A stretch of 35,054 nt of DNA, from the IMG/VR virus record IMGVR_UViG_3300009436_000056, positions 1-35,054 of that record. One strand, written 5' to 3'. The notes below the pieces were generated by a model, which was not told where the DNA came from, ran no database searches, and was given only the letters and a program-made list of their open reading frames with translations. Both the position numbers and the translations under genes were made by a program. Shown here piece by piece: positions 11,201-20,339 of this stretch. How positions within the stretch are numbered: position 1 is the stretch's first letter; every line of letters begins with the position of its first letter. The stretch is from a virus.

Positions 11201-11966
11201 TGCTATTGCTTACAATAACGGTATTTATTTACACAAAGATCACCCGGATTTAGAAAACATATACAGCGATGCTGCTGAAAATGCAACAAATCCTGCAAGT
11301 GTTTCAGAGATTGAACAAAAAGCAACATTACAAGCGGTAGTTAACAACGCAATATACTCTATGCCTATTTCCGCAACATACGCAACTGGAACTTCGTTCT
11401 GGTTCGGTAACACATGGGGAGGAAATCCAATAGGTAATAGTTTCTTTACAACCGCTACTAATTCTATTCAAGCTAAAAAACAATTAGGATATAGAAATTT
11501 TAATCAAAACAATGTTAATCTTGCTACAGACAACCAAAGATCTTTTAAAATGTCATTTGATGCAAATGATCAATTTTTACTGGGAGGTAAATCTGTAGGT
11601 TCTTTCTTATATCTTTCTCCAATTAACTTAAATACTCTTTCAGTTGATGGTGATACCAAACAAAGTAAAAAAAGAATAAAAGGAAAGGTTGCATCACAAG
11701 ACAATTCTAATGGATTATCAATAGATGTTGTATTCCAATACAGAATGACTGATTATTATGGTAATAATGCATCTTCTGATAGAGGTAGAATCGGGGGACA
11801 AGCTAAATTAACTTTCCCTAACCTAACATATACTAAGAAAATCGGATTAGATATTTTTGATAAGTACGATGAACAATTCTCGTTTGACTTAGAAGTTTTT
11901 GCTAAGTACAGATCTAAAGGTAAAAGTTTAAACTCTATTAGAGCGGCTAGATTAATCAGACAATAG
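8232..11966 (+). CDS. Large virion protein with coiled coil and FN3-like domain
   Basis: This 1244-residue protein has visible modules. Residues about 416-501 form a long charged heptad-like coiled coil (KIKKLSSDKTAVEETIKKLD onward). Residues about 509-650 look like a fibronectin type III fold (KYRVRGFWNVP ... IVQYRYLSTSG ... VEIRVKSISEAGYPS ... SDWSNPITIDFP). A second short helix (KLAELEAQIAALKG, about 720-735) precedes a beta-rich C-terminal half with many aromatic and Asn residues. Such architecture fits a tail fibre, long baseplate arm or fibre-network protein. Its stop codon (TAG at 11964-11966) lies inside the left arm of the intergenic inverted repeat described separately. Its exact structural role is unknown. 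Confidence 0.6.
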   Translation: MNTNNSISNTLTRLLEINTNALRTFERINEAVTTTEKNIPLEILTEDGTKTVTVPSFGYMNAELARLGNNLKAMSGLGQGSTKIKLPDGSYQKIVTTSLKAPASDITSVIRPTVFTTKSNYFFEDFLNPLLKTSIEVGGQIPNDTERILVKRIIFDSTNELTVDYFNNNFKNKENLSYFQAVRDIANNNLTYVLDEEVRDMPYRSPQYVGKFDVLKIATAKRDVLKDGATIKKSIKRYALDKLTYSDSKKDLNDTELIKTGDELTVTNGSKNTRYKILKVDGSALEVELELIEGYETISIGVNQFSIYKPADKNLSIDVNVGFNERILVFFKAIDPDSKILAENWSPGYGLYTNELTIIQEDGSSIRLDDYYKEEVADFGQFVKALKDDAIPPATVGVTPDAPSLASSNFKVVQINRHLSANNTKAKIKKLSSDKTAVEETIKKLDETISKKRTETSTKKYESSVRRDKDKNELGSLIEERTNETNLYNSVVNQIQSLASTSSAVKVKPKYRVRGFWNVPTAKKVADTADQKIVKFIVQYRYLSTSGEAADVAQLPFTEGAREKTAVFSNWNEKTTKVRDRKRDSISGKFKWQESKVEDGQAINFNQLDIPIREGELVEIRVKSISEAGYPSNAIESDWSNPITIDFPEAEIDTTDLENIVQQNTAELAKVKIAEELASKGVYSHIDDAFSANEKYWAHTATGLASGFLSPEQKPISIYDKLAELEAQIAALKGTVEVEVGELIVKLQDEDGTVTIIKKDTTNQIFAGYYVDEVAELSVKKGHIVTKTYKLILENTKATKLELISRLTGNRNEPAYRSSASGDAVPTNFFGILTNDQGIGTTDSKISSDSYYTSEGRYDIAPIQYQNLSGNQISSLSNLDEAPYQCVQRRGQFVYSRYMDIANRYPLYCTEPLSGNNSLGLESYEHVLDYAGFGDSSFNGSLLQVDGDATSNNFIWSGTFGRHEASGSPANLNTDISTAKIDVSSIGRVGAIAYNNGIYLHKDHPDLENIYSDAAENATNPASVSEIEQKATLQAVVNNAIYSMPISATYATGTSFWFGNTWGGNPIGNSFFTTATNSIQAKKQLGYRNFNQNNVNLATDNQRSFKMSFDANDQFLLGGKSVGSFLYLSPINLNTLSVDGDTKQSKKRIKGKVASQDNSNGLSIDVVFQYRMTDYYGNNASSDRGRIGGQAKLTFPNLTYTKKIGLDIFDKYDEQFSFDLEVFAKYRSKGKSLNSIRAARLIRQ

Positions 11967-12014
11967 ATCTTAGATATATAACTAGAGAATTTCTCTGTAT
12001 AATAAGATCTATTG
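11961..12014 (+). promoter_or_regulatory. Perfect 12-bp intergenic inverted repeat (hairpin)
   Basis: The left arm caatagatctta (11961-11972) and right arm taagatctattg (12003-12014) are perfect reverse complements, separated by 30 bases. Inside the loop a second small palindrome, agagaa-t-ttctct (11984-11996), can pair only as a tight apical stem. The left arm contains the stop codon of the upstream gene, and the right arm ends five bases before the ATG at 12020. As RNA it would fold into a long hairpin between two large structural genes. It could act as an attenuator, an RNase processing or stability element, or a brake on translation of the 2772-residue gene. No U-tract follows, so a simple intrinsic terminator is unlikely. 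Confidence 0.7.
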
Positions 12015-12019
12015 ATTAA

Positions 12020-15000
12020 ATGGCAAACAATATTTACATAATAACTCCAGGTGCAAGTAGTGCAACTGATGCGTTAAAAAACGAACCGATAGCAGCTGGA
12101 TCCCTAGGGGGCAATCCAAATTTAAAGAAGCTTTTCTACGATGAAGCAACCTTTGCAAATGGTATTGTTCTCTATGAAACAGACGGTGCCCCACTTACTA
12201 ATCCTTATGACGGTCAAGGATCATTCTACCCCCAAAACCTTTTACAACAATCTTTTAAAATTGATGCAAATGGTGTGGTATCAGACATATATGTCAATAT
12301 TGCTCCCACAATAACACTTGCACAAAATACGGTAACAGTTGAGGCTACTACAAGTCCAGTTTTTAATAATCCATATGCAGGAAATTATACAGATGATGCA
12401 TGGGGAACAAATCCTATTATTGCAGGTCAAGCAGCAAACGGAACTCAAAATCCAGCAACCGATATAGATGTTTCTGGTGTTAATATGAATGTTCCTGGTA
12501 CTTATCAGGTTGTATATAGCATTAATGATGGATATCATGCAGTAGATTTATCGATGCAAGTTGTAGTACAAGATACTACACCTCCGAGTATAACTGTGGT
12601 TCCTCCGTTAACTGTAAATCTTCTCGTAGGCGACTCATATACTGATCTTGGTATTACAGTATCGGATATTGTTAGTGATGCAGCAGATATTACAACTACT
12701 GTAAATCCTGCAACTATTAATACTAATGTACCTGGAACGCATGTTATTACGTATACCGCAACTGACGAGGCAAACCCTCCTAATACTGCAACAAATTCAC
12801 AAAAAACCGTAGTAGTTGCAGGATCAACATATAGCGTAACTTTAAGTCCTGCAAGTAGCGTGAATGAAGGTAGTAGTTTTACCGCTTCATTTAGTGCAAA
12901 CACAAATAGTGCTGGACCGTTTACATATGAAATATCTGGCACAGGTATCACAACAGATGACATTGATGTGCCACTGACCGGTACGGTTACTCTAAACTCC
13001 TCTCAACAATTTAGTTTGCCAATAGCTGTTGCTGCAGATTCTTCTGTTTTAGAAGGTGATGAGATATTGACAATAGATTTTTTAGACGATGGTACTGTAG
13101 AAGATAGTGCAAGTATTACTATAGTCGATACTAGTTTTCTTACGGCTCCAGTTGCCAACGATAATCAAACCGTAGCTGTGCCATATGAAACTGCGACGTC
13201 ATTTAACTTTGATGTTACTAATGGAACAACATATACAGTAACAATAACTTCTGGGCCATCTTCCGGTACTATTACACTTGATCCGTCATCAAATGGATTA
13301 TTGGCAACATATACTCCAAATAATGGAATATCTAATACATCAGACGTCGTAGAATATAGCGTAACAGCAAATGCACAAACTGACACTGGTCAAGTTACAT
13401 TTAATATAGGTGCAGTACCTAATGATCCACCTATTATTCAAAATGGTTCTAGTTTTCAAAGCGGAACATGTAATCAATTAAACAATTATACGTTTGATGT
13501 AATTGCAACTGATCCTGATAATCAAGCAAATAGTTCGAGTCCTAGTACATTGGTTTACAGTTCGGACGTTAGTACAACCACAAATGGTGGAACTATATCC
13601 ATTTCTAATAACGAATATACATATACTCCGGATTCAACATACAATGGTCAAGATACTTTTACTGTTATTGTTTCAGATGGAGAAGATACTGCAGAACAAG
13701 TTGTTACGATAGAAGTCTTAGAGTTAGCTTACATAGAAATAACTGGTACCCCGTTTGATGGCTCAACAAGTACAGTATGTGAAATAGAGAAGACTGAAAC
13801 ATATTATATGAGTTCTTTAGTGGTTGCAACTATAGATGACATTGCACCAGGACAAACAGTATATTCAGACATAGATTTAACATCTCCAGTAAGTACAAAT
13901 ACAGGTGCTCCTCTTATTTCTATAGAAATTGATGCAAACGATGCACCTAAAATATTAGGTATTTCTCCAGCTGGAGTAATTAATAGTGTTTTTCCATGTA
14001 GTGCACCTTTGGTGGCAACAAGCAGCGATTTAACATATGGTAGTGGAGATACTCAATATTGTAATAACTTAACTGAGAATATCACTGTATATTATATATG
14101 GAACGGTATTGGTCAAGATATAAACGTAGATGAAAACGGTAATGGTTTATCAGAACCAAACCCTTCTCTGGGTTTAAATGCTGATGCAACAATAGAACAG
14201 TTGACAACAGCGGCCTCACTGGATCCTACTTTTAAAATATTTTCATCTCAATCTGCACTAAATGATTATGCCGCAGGTTTAAATGATGAATTAACAGGCT
14301 TGATTCCCGCAGGTATTTATGCAAATGATGTAGAAAGCACTTATGCAAAAACAGGAGCAACTAACAATTGGCAATATAACACATCTAATGCCTCTTGGTT
14401 ATTTGAGTGTCCAATTCCTATTGTTTATATTACAAGAAAGGTTGCTGGTAATACATTTGTCTCGGCTAATGGAAACGCAAGCGAATGGGAATACTGTACA
14501 GGATCAAAAACAGCGGTAGATATATGGTACAGAGCAAGTGAGGATGAGATAAATTTACCAGGAGGAGGACAACAACCCGAATGGAGTTTAGATGAAATAG
14601 CACAAAACGGCAGGGCAATTTATACTTCTGAAAACGGAGCGACGTATGAAGATGTAAATAGCATGTTTGAGAGCAATACTATTGGAAACGAAACATCATA
14701 CCTAGTTTGGGAAAATGATGGAGATGGTTCTAATTACAGGTGGTTTGGTTTTAATCCAATATCTGGCAGTTACATGTTGGCCGAAGGCACGACTGCAACA
14801 TATGGTCAATGTGCATTTGATGATACAACTATTATTACAAATAGCGAAGTGTTTATATCACCGGAAGCTGGAAACCTATTAGATAAAAATGTATACTACG
14901 CGTTTTTAGCATGTGAACCTTTATTAGACGATACTGAATGGTATTGGCCAGTATATGTGATAGATGGTCTTCATGAATGGAATAACGATACTACTTCTCA

Positions 15001-18000
15001 CATAAAAGATTTTATAGAATCAATAATAGGCACTGGTGAGCCAACTGAATCTGATACAAGATGGTGTTTTAGCAGTTCTACTATTAATTGTTTACAATAT
15101 AAACACACTATTGTTGCAGAAAATTCAACAGATGCAGTAAACAAATTAAAATCAAATAGTAATTTACCGTATGACACGACTGGTAAATATAGAGTCGTTG
15201 AGATAGATTCAAGAGAACTGGGCATAACTAGTGAAAGTACTATTGAAATATATAATGCCGACGAGCAGTCTTTAGGTGGTACACCCCAGTCTAAGTGTGA
15301 GCTATGTACTAACAGTGTTTCGGATCCAAATAATCCAAGCATATCTACATATCAATTTCCTATTTTACCTGAATTTTTATCTAATAGCAACGGGCCTAAT
15401 TTTGATATAGAAACTAACTATAAATTAGATAATATTTCTAAACCACTATTAAGAACGAATCCCAAATTAACAACTAATATAAAACTAGTAGTTAATTCAG
15501 AAGATGCGTTATACTTAGAAAGCATAGATGCTGATAGAACACTAAGTGATGTTAGATATAAGAAATTCCCAATCTCACCAGATGGAGAATATGCATATGA
15601 TATTTCTAAATTCTTTAAAAAGAATACAACCACTAACGAAGTTGCATATGCCACTAAAAGAAAAAACTCTGATATATCTGTTCTAGATTCATATGATAAA
15701 CAAATAGAGGAGGATTATCACTATGGAACAACATATAATTATTCTAAAATACATTCTGAAAATTTAAGAATATTTGCACCAATTTGGTTAGATGAAAACA
15801 TGCCTAAAAAGTTTGTTATATTTAGAACAAAAAATCCTAACGGGTCTACAAGCTTTAAAAATGGCGGTGATGATAAAATTAAAATGATTAACGAGATTGT
15901 TAAGAATTCACAAATAGTAAAAACATTTGATTTATCAGAAAACTCTAACATAGGTAAATATTTAAGAAATCATGTTCAACAAGAAACATTTCCAAAGGCA
16001 CCGTTAACTTTTTCTTTTGAAAAAGAAGAACAATCTTTTTTTAATGGAATAGATTTAAAGAAAGGTGGATTCACTAGCAAGGGTGAGTATTTATATAAAG
16101 ATTTTATATTACAAGATAAGCCACTAATAGAGTCTAACGATTTAATAACAGATGGTTTTAAAAGAAACAATATAGTATGCGCAAATTTAATTAATTTAGA
16201 ATTTTTATTTGACGATGATGCTGTTGACTATTCTATAAACAGATATTTTGGATTGTATGTAGATGATATTGATTCTGGAACTGGAGAAATAATTACAGCA
16301 AATCAAAATATTGTTAAATTTACAAATTTACAATCAAACATTGATGTTAACATTGCACATTCTGCAATTCCACCAAATAAATTAATGACATCAACACCAA
16401 CATTAGGTTATATTAATATCGGTGAGTCATTCTATAAAATATCTAATCAGGGTTATTATGATGCAGTTAATAAAGAGGTATTGATATCTACTGATAAAAC
16501 AGATATTTATGATAAAATAGGAATTAAAAATACTGATAAAACAATAGACATTACTGGTAATGATAATCCAGGCTACGATTTTATTAAATTACAGATTGTC
16601 GAATCCCCAGAAACTAATGATTCATTTGCGATTGTTGATTCAAGAGAAGAAGCGTATTCTTTTAGTTTTATTAAAAGATCACAAGGTGAGGAATTAACAA
16701 TACAATTAATAGACGGCGCTAAAGAATATACGCTAGCTTTTATAGTTGGGTCTACATGGGCACTGACTAAAACTGCGCTAGAAACGGCATTTGATTCAAG
16801 TTATATTAAAAACTTTTTAACATTAGAAGTAGAAGATAATAAAAATGTGTTCTATTTAACAGAGAAAAGGGCCAATTTAGGTGAATTAGGCATAACAGTT
16901 ACTGGAGCAATTTCTAACATAGTTAGGGTTGATCAAATTCAGTCTACTGTACAACTAGCAAACAATACATTTAGAGCATCATATGATATACCGGCTGGTA
17001 AAATAGAAGGAAAAGAATTCTCAAATCAGGGAACGTTAAGTCAAGTAGCGGCGGCAATCGCAAATGTGGTTAACAACTATGAAGAAAACAAATTTAGTGC
17101 ATGGAGCGTAGGCACTTCTGTTTATATAAAGAATGATATTCCAGGGTACATGTTGCTACAACAATCCCTTTTAATAAAGAGATCAAACGTTTCTGATTTC
17201 ATATATACTGAAAATATTGATGTTGATGGTTTAAAACTAGAGTTAAGAAAAAGAGAAGTATGGACAGAACCAGATAACTTAGTAATATTAGACGCTTGGA
17301 AAGCACATTACTTAAGTGGTGGTAATTCAGCTAAAAAATCTATATTTGTTAGCAACGAGACTGTTAGTCAAATTAAAATAGGGGATTACATAGAAACCGG
17401 ATATAAGGGTATATTTAATCAGGTATTGGATATTGTAGAAGACATCGAAACACAGTCTTCTGAATATTCTAAAATAATACTGAAAGATAAAAATACAATA
17501 TCTAATGGCGATGCTAGTGTGTTTAACGAACAAACTGTAAGTATAGGTTTATTCTCGGCATATGATATACATGATATGGATTTTGATTTTTATGACACTT
17601 CTAATTCTGAATTAAAAGAACTTAATTTAGAAACACGAGAGAGAATGTTATATGAACCGTATGAAAATGCAATAAACTCAATCGATCCAATTACGGGTCA
17701 AGCAACAACAGAACTGGACGCAAGTACTATAGTAGACGATGACTTTGGATTACAACCTATCGATTATTTTGTTAATTTATCTCCTGTTTTAAAAGAAGAA
17801 TCTTCTGAAGAAGAAGAACCTACTAGAATTTCTTCAGAGTTCGACAGACTACAAGAAAATTACATTAAAGAATATGCAATTAATTCTAGAATAGTGCCTA
17901 ATATTAATAAGTGGGTGCTTAAAGATACTGTCACTGTCAGAGAGCAACCTTATTTTTTAAATGCTAATGAAGTTTTCGGAGTAACTAATTTTGCCCCAGA

Positions 18001-20338
18001 TTTACAAGCAGAAGAAAGAAATAGGGACAATATGACACATGAGTGGTTCTATATGGATAAAATGCCAAAGTATATCAAGTATAATGAACTTAATGATACG
18101 TTTAGTTATATTAATTTTATAGAAGGTTTTGAATTAACACCAGATTTATTTAAATCAACCAACTTTGATTATTTTGATAGATTTATGATATCTGATGGAT
18201 TTGAGAAAACATTAAATTCAGCTGACTTTATTGATTTAAGTCCTAACATAAGCACAAACGATTTAACTAGATTAACTGGTGAAATTAATACATTTTTTAA
18301 AACAGAGTTAAAAAAGAAATATTCTTTGATCAACGATGGTAGTGATATATCTTTTGCTAACACAATATTCAAGGGTGTTAATGTAGAGTTTAGAAAAAGA
18401 AAATCATTGGAGAATACATTGGATTTTGTAAAAGACACAGAATTCAACGGATATAAATTTAGTATTTTACTTAAACACAATACAGATGTTCAGCAAAATC
18501 AAATAGAATATGAGATAATTCAAAATAAAAAATACAAATTTGTTTTAGTTTATATTAATCTAAACATTAGTGATTTCTGGATAGATGATAATTTTAACAG
18601 AAAAATGCTATATGAAATTAAGCACAAGATAGTGTATGATTCTGATAAATCAGATTATGTATATGCTAACACTACATTTGGTGGTAGTTTTGATTTTAAT
18701 TCTGCAGACTGGAGTTCACAACAAGGACCATATGTTATTAATGGAATTCAACATTCTAACGGCAGTCTACCTAATTATGAAACGCAAATAGCAGTAAATG
18801 ACGAGGGTTTATATGGAGATATTTTAATAGATCTAGATCCTCTTGATCCTTCGAGTGCAAAATATAAAATGTCTATAGTTGAAATAGATAGCGAATCACA
18901 AATTAAGGTTGCTGGAAAACCAGTAAACGTAGATGATCCAACCGATGTTTTAGATGTTGAATATTTACCAAATAGCATACAGCTTAAAGCAACATATCAA
19001 TATGTCGATGGTGGTACTAACATGCACAGTGTGTTATTAGAAAAACTATCGATAGGTAATTTTACAGAATTGTTAAATACCGATAGTGAAGAAATTAAAT
19101 ATGTTACAGTTGAAGAAGATGGTCAAGTTTTAGAAAATAAATTTGTATTAAGATTCTTTGGTGGTAAAGAGTTTGCTAAAAAAGCAACACTTACTATTGA
19201 AGAAGATGATGATAAACCTAAATCTTTTAAATTATCTAAAGGTAATATTGGGTTTAATTTAATAGAATCCAAAGATGCTGATTATTATCCATTCTTAGTA
19301 AGACACAGTGGTAAATACACCATAAATTTAAAACCAGTAGTTACATTTACTGACACGTATACACATTTTAAATCTAATAGATTACATACTACTATAGATT
19401 CTAGAGAATTAGAAATAGAAGAGTTTTTATATAAGCACAGTTTAACTGATGTTGAGGAATTAAATTTAGCTAAGTCTTATTATAGTAGATATAATAGATG
19501 TGGAACTTCTTTTAATTTAAACTTTATACAAGATGATAAGATACACGATAGTAATTGGGGTATTATTAAAAATCATTTTTATCACAAGGTGAATGAATTA
19601 AATCCGTTAGGTGTAACTAAACTTTCTGTTTCTACTGAAAAGTTACCTCTATATCCACTTATTGGTGAAATTGCAATAGACAAAAAAGACGTTAATGTGT
19701 TTAGATCATCTTGGGATTCTAATTATTTTATTAGATCTTTAAAAGGTGGTAGTTTTGAAAGATTACCTGGAACGATAGATACTTCAGAAGAAAGATCATA
19801 TATGGCGTCTACTATTATGAAACCAAAAAATGAATATACACTTTTGTCGTATTCTACATACAGAGTAGAAACGCAACAGCATATGGATGAAATATTAAAA
19901 AATGATAATAGCAAAACAGAAACAGTTATATATGAAAATGACAAATATGTTATTATTGATTTTTATATTTATGATGTTTTAAAAAGAGTCATAAGTGAAG
20001 ACGGTGTATTATCTTCAATTTCTAAATATGTATTACCTTCCAATTCAGCGGGTGACAAAACAACATTAGATGACGATGCGTTACTATATGTTGAAAATAA
20101 CTTGCTTAAACAGTATATTATAGATTCTATATTCTTATATTCTAAAAAGAAGAAAGGTGAAAAATCAAATTTGATAAGTATAAATGAAGTAGATGAATTA
20201 TCAACTGGAGGATATTCCAATGATAATAATTTTAGATATAAACAGCACAAGCAAAAGCCTATGAATTTTAGGTTGATATATAGTAAAAGAAGAGGATATT
20301 CTTACGATATCAAAACAATGTTAAAAATAAAGTCATAA
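12020..20338 (+). CDS. Giant tail/fibre protein with adhesin-like N-terminal array
   Basis: At 2772 residues this is the largest gene in the window. The N-terminal part is a chain of extracellular-type beta domains. Two Ig-like/HYR-DUF5011-type units lie near residues 95-185 and 186-268 (VPGTYQVVYSINDGYHAVDL; DTTPPSITVVPPLTV ... VPGTHVITYTATDE). A Calx-beta-like unit lies near 270-370 (NEGSSFTASFSA ... LEGDEILTIDFLDD), and two cadherin-like units near 375-570 (YTPDSTYNGQDTFTVIVSDG). Residues about 570-1115 hold degenerate Cys-containing modules. From about 1120 to the end the sequence changes to a charged, Asp/Lys/Ile-rich structural region (KPLLRTNPKLTTNIKLVVNS at its start). The protein probably carries surface-binding domains on a large tail-associated scaffold. 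No enzymatic motif was seen. Confidence 0.65.
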   Translation: MANNIYIITPGASSATDALKNEPIAAGSLGGNPNLKKLFYDEATFANGIVLYETDGAPLTNPYDGQGSFYPQNLLQQSFKIDANGVVSDIYVNIAPTITLAQNTVTVEATTSPVFNNPYAGNYTDDAWGTNPIIAGQAANGTQNPATDIDVSGVNMNVPGTYQVVYSINDGYHAVDLSMQVVVQDTTPPSITVVPPLTVNLLVGDSYTDLGITVSDIVSDAADITTTVNPATINTNVPGTHVITYTATDEANPPNTATNSQKTVVVAGSTYSVTLSPASSVNEGSSFTASFSANTNSAGPFTYEISGTGITTDDIDVPLTGTVTLNSSQQFSLPIAVAADSSVLEGDEILTIDFLDDGTVEDSASITIVDTSFLTAPVANDNQTVAVPYETATSFNFDVTNGTTYTVTITSGPSSGTITLDPSSNGLLATYTPNNGISNTSDVVEYSVTANAQTDTGQVTFNIGAVPNDPPIIQNGSSFQSGTCNQLNNYTFDVIATDPDNQANSSSPSTLVYSSDVSTTTNGGTISISNNEYTYTPDSTYNGQDTFTVIVSDGEDTAEQVVTIEVLELAYIEITGTPFDGSTSTVCEIEKTETYYMSSLVVATIDDIAPGQTVYSDIDLTSPVSTNTGAPLISIEIDANDAPKILGISPAGVINSVFPCSAPLVATSSDLTYGSGDTQYCNNLTENITVYYIWNGIGQDINVDENGNGLSEPNPSLGLNADATIEQLTTAASLDPTFKIFSSQSALNDYAAGLNDELTGLIPAGIYANDVESTYAKTGATNNWQYNTSNASWLFECPIPIVYITRKVAGNTFVSANGNASEWEYCTGSKTAVDIWYRASEDEINLPGGGQQPEWSLDEIAQNGRAIYTSENGATYEDVNSMFESNTIGNETSYLVWENDGDGSNYRWFGFNPISGSYMLAEGTTATYGQCAFDDTTIITNSEVFISPEAGNLLDKNVYYAFLACEPLLDDTEWYWPVYVIDGLHEWNNDTTSHIKDFIESIIGTGEPTESDTRWCFSSSTINCLQYKHTIVAENSTDAVNKLKSNSNLPYDTTGKYRVVEIDSRELGITSESTIEIYNADEQSLGGTPQSKCELCTNSVSDPNNPSISTYQFPILPEFLSNSNGPNFDIETNYKLDNISKPLLRTNPKLTTNIKLVVNSEDALYLESIDADRTLSDVRYKKFPISPDGEYAYDISKFFKKNTTTNEVAYATKRKNSDISVLDSYDKQIEEDYHYGTTYNYSKIHSENLRIFAPIWLDENMPKKFVIFRTKNPNGSTSFKNGGDDKIKMINEIVKNSQIVKTFDLSENSNIGKYLRNHVQQETFPKAPLTFSFEKEEQSFFNGIDLKKGGFTSKGEYLYKDFILQDKPLIESNDLITDGFKRNNIVCANLINLEFLFDDDAVDYSINRYFGLYVDDIDSGTGEIITANQNIVKFTNLQSNIDVNIAHSAIPPNKLMTSTPTLGYINIGESFYKISNQGYYDAVNKEVLISTDKTDIYDKIGIKNTDKTIDITGNDNPGYDFIKLQIVESPETNDSFAIVDSREEAYSFSFIKRSQGEELTIQLIDGAKEYTLAFIVGSTWALTKTALETAFDSSYIKNFLTLEVEDNKNVFYLTEKRANLGELGITVTGAISNIVRVDQIQSTVQLANNTFRASYDIPAGKIEGKEFSNQGTLSQVAAAIANVVNNYEENKFSAWSVGTSVYIKNDIPGYMLLQQSLLIKRSNVSDFIYTENIDVDGLKLELRKREVWTEPDNLVILDAWKAHYLSGGNSAKKSIFVSNETVSQIKIGDYIETGYKGIFNQVLDIVEDIETQSSEYSKIILKDKNTISNGDASVFNEQTVSIGLFSAYDIHDMDFDFYDTSNSELKELNLETRERMLYEPYENAINSIDPITGQATTELDASTIVDDDFGLQPIDYFVNLSPVLKEESSEEEEPTRISSEFDRLQENYIKEYAINSRIVPNINKWVLKDTVTVREQPYFLNANEVFGVTNFAPDLQAEERNRDNMTHEWFYMDKMPKYIKYNELNDTFSYINFIEGFELTPDLFKSTNFDYFDRFMISDGFEKTLNSADFIDLSPNISTNDLTRLTGEINTFFKTELKKKYSLINDGSDISFANTIFKGVNVEFRKRKSLENTLDFVKDTEFNGYKFSILLKHNTDVQQNQIEYEIIQNKKYKFVLVYINLNISDFWIDDNFNRKMLYEIKHKIVYDSDKSDYVYANTTFGGSFDFNSADWSSQQGPYVINGIQHSNGSLPNYETQIAVNDEGLYGDILIDLDPLDPSSAKYKMSIVEIDSESQIKVAGKPVNVDDPTDVLDVEYLPNSIQLKATYQYVDGGTNMHSVLLEKLSIGNFTELLNTDSEEIKYVTVEEDGQVLENKFVLRFFGGKEFAKKATLTIEEDDDKPKSFKLSKGNIGFNLIESKDADYYPFLVRHSGKYTINLKPVVTFTDTYTHFKSNRLHTTIDSRELEIEEFLYKHSLTDVEELNLAKSYYSRYNRCGTSFNLNFIQDDKIHDSNWGIIKNHFYHKVNELNPLGVTKLSVSTEKLPLYPLIGEIAIDKKDVNVFRSSWDSNYFIRSLKGGSFERLPGTIDTSEERSYMASTIMKPKNEYTLLSYSTYRVETQQHMDEILKNDNSKTETVIYENDKYVIIDFYIYDVLKRVISEDGVLSSISKYVLPSNSAGDKTTLDDDALLYVENNLLKQYIIDSIFLYSKKKKGEKSNLISINEVDELSTGGYSNDNNFRYKQHKQKPMNFRLIYSKRRGYSYDIKTMLKIKS

Positions 20339-20339
20339 T

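Noticed and set aside
11984-11996. agagaattttctct-like small palindrome as an intrinsic terminator
   Set aside because: The loop is a single base, the stem is only six AT-rich pairs, and no T-run follows. It makes sense only as part of the larger inverted repeat.
12535-12963. 142-codon hydrophobic open frame on the minus strand
   Set aside because: It is complementary to the Thr/Val-rich Ig-like domains of the giant gene, which have recognisable domain patterns. The apparent membrane-protein look comes from that composition.
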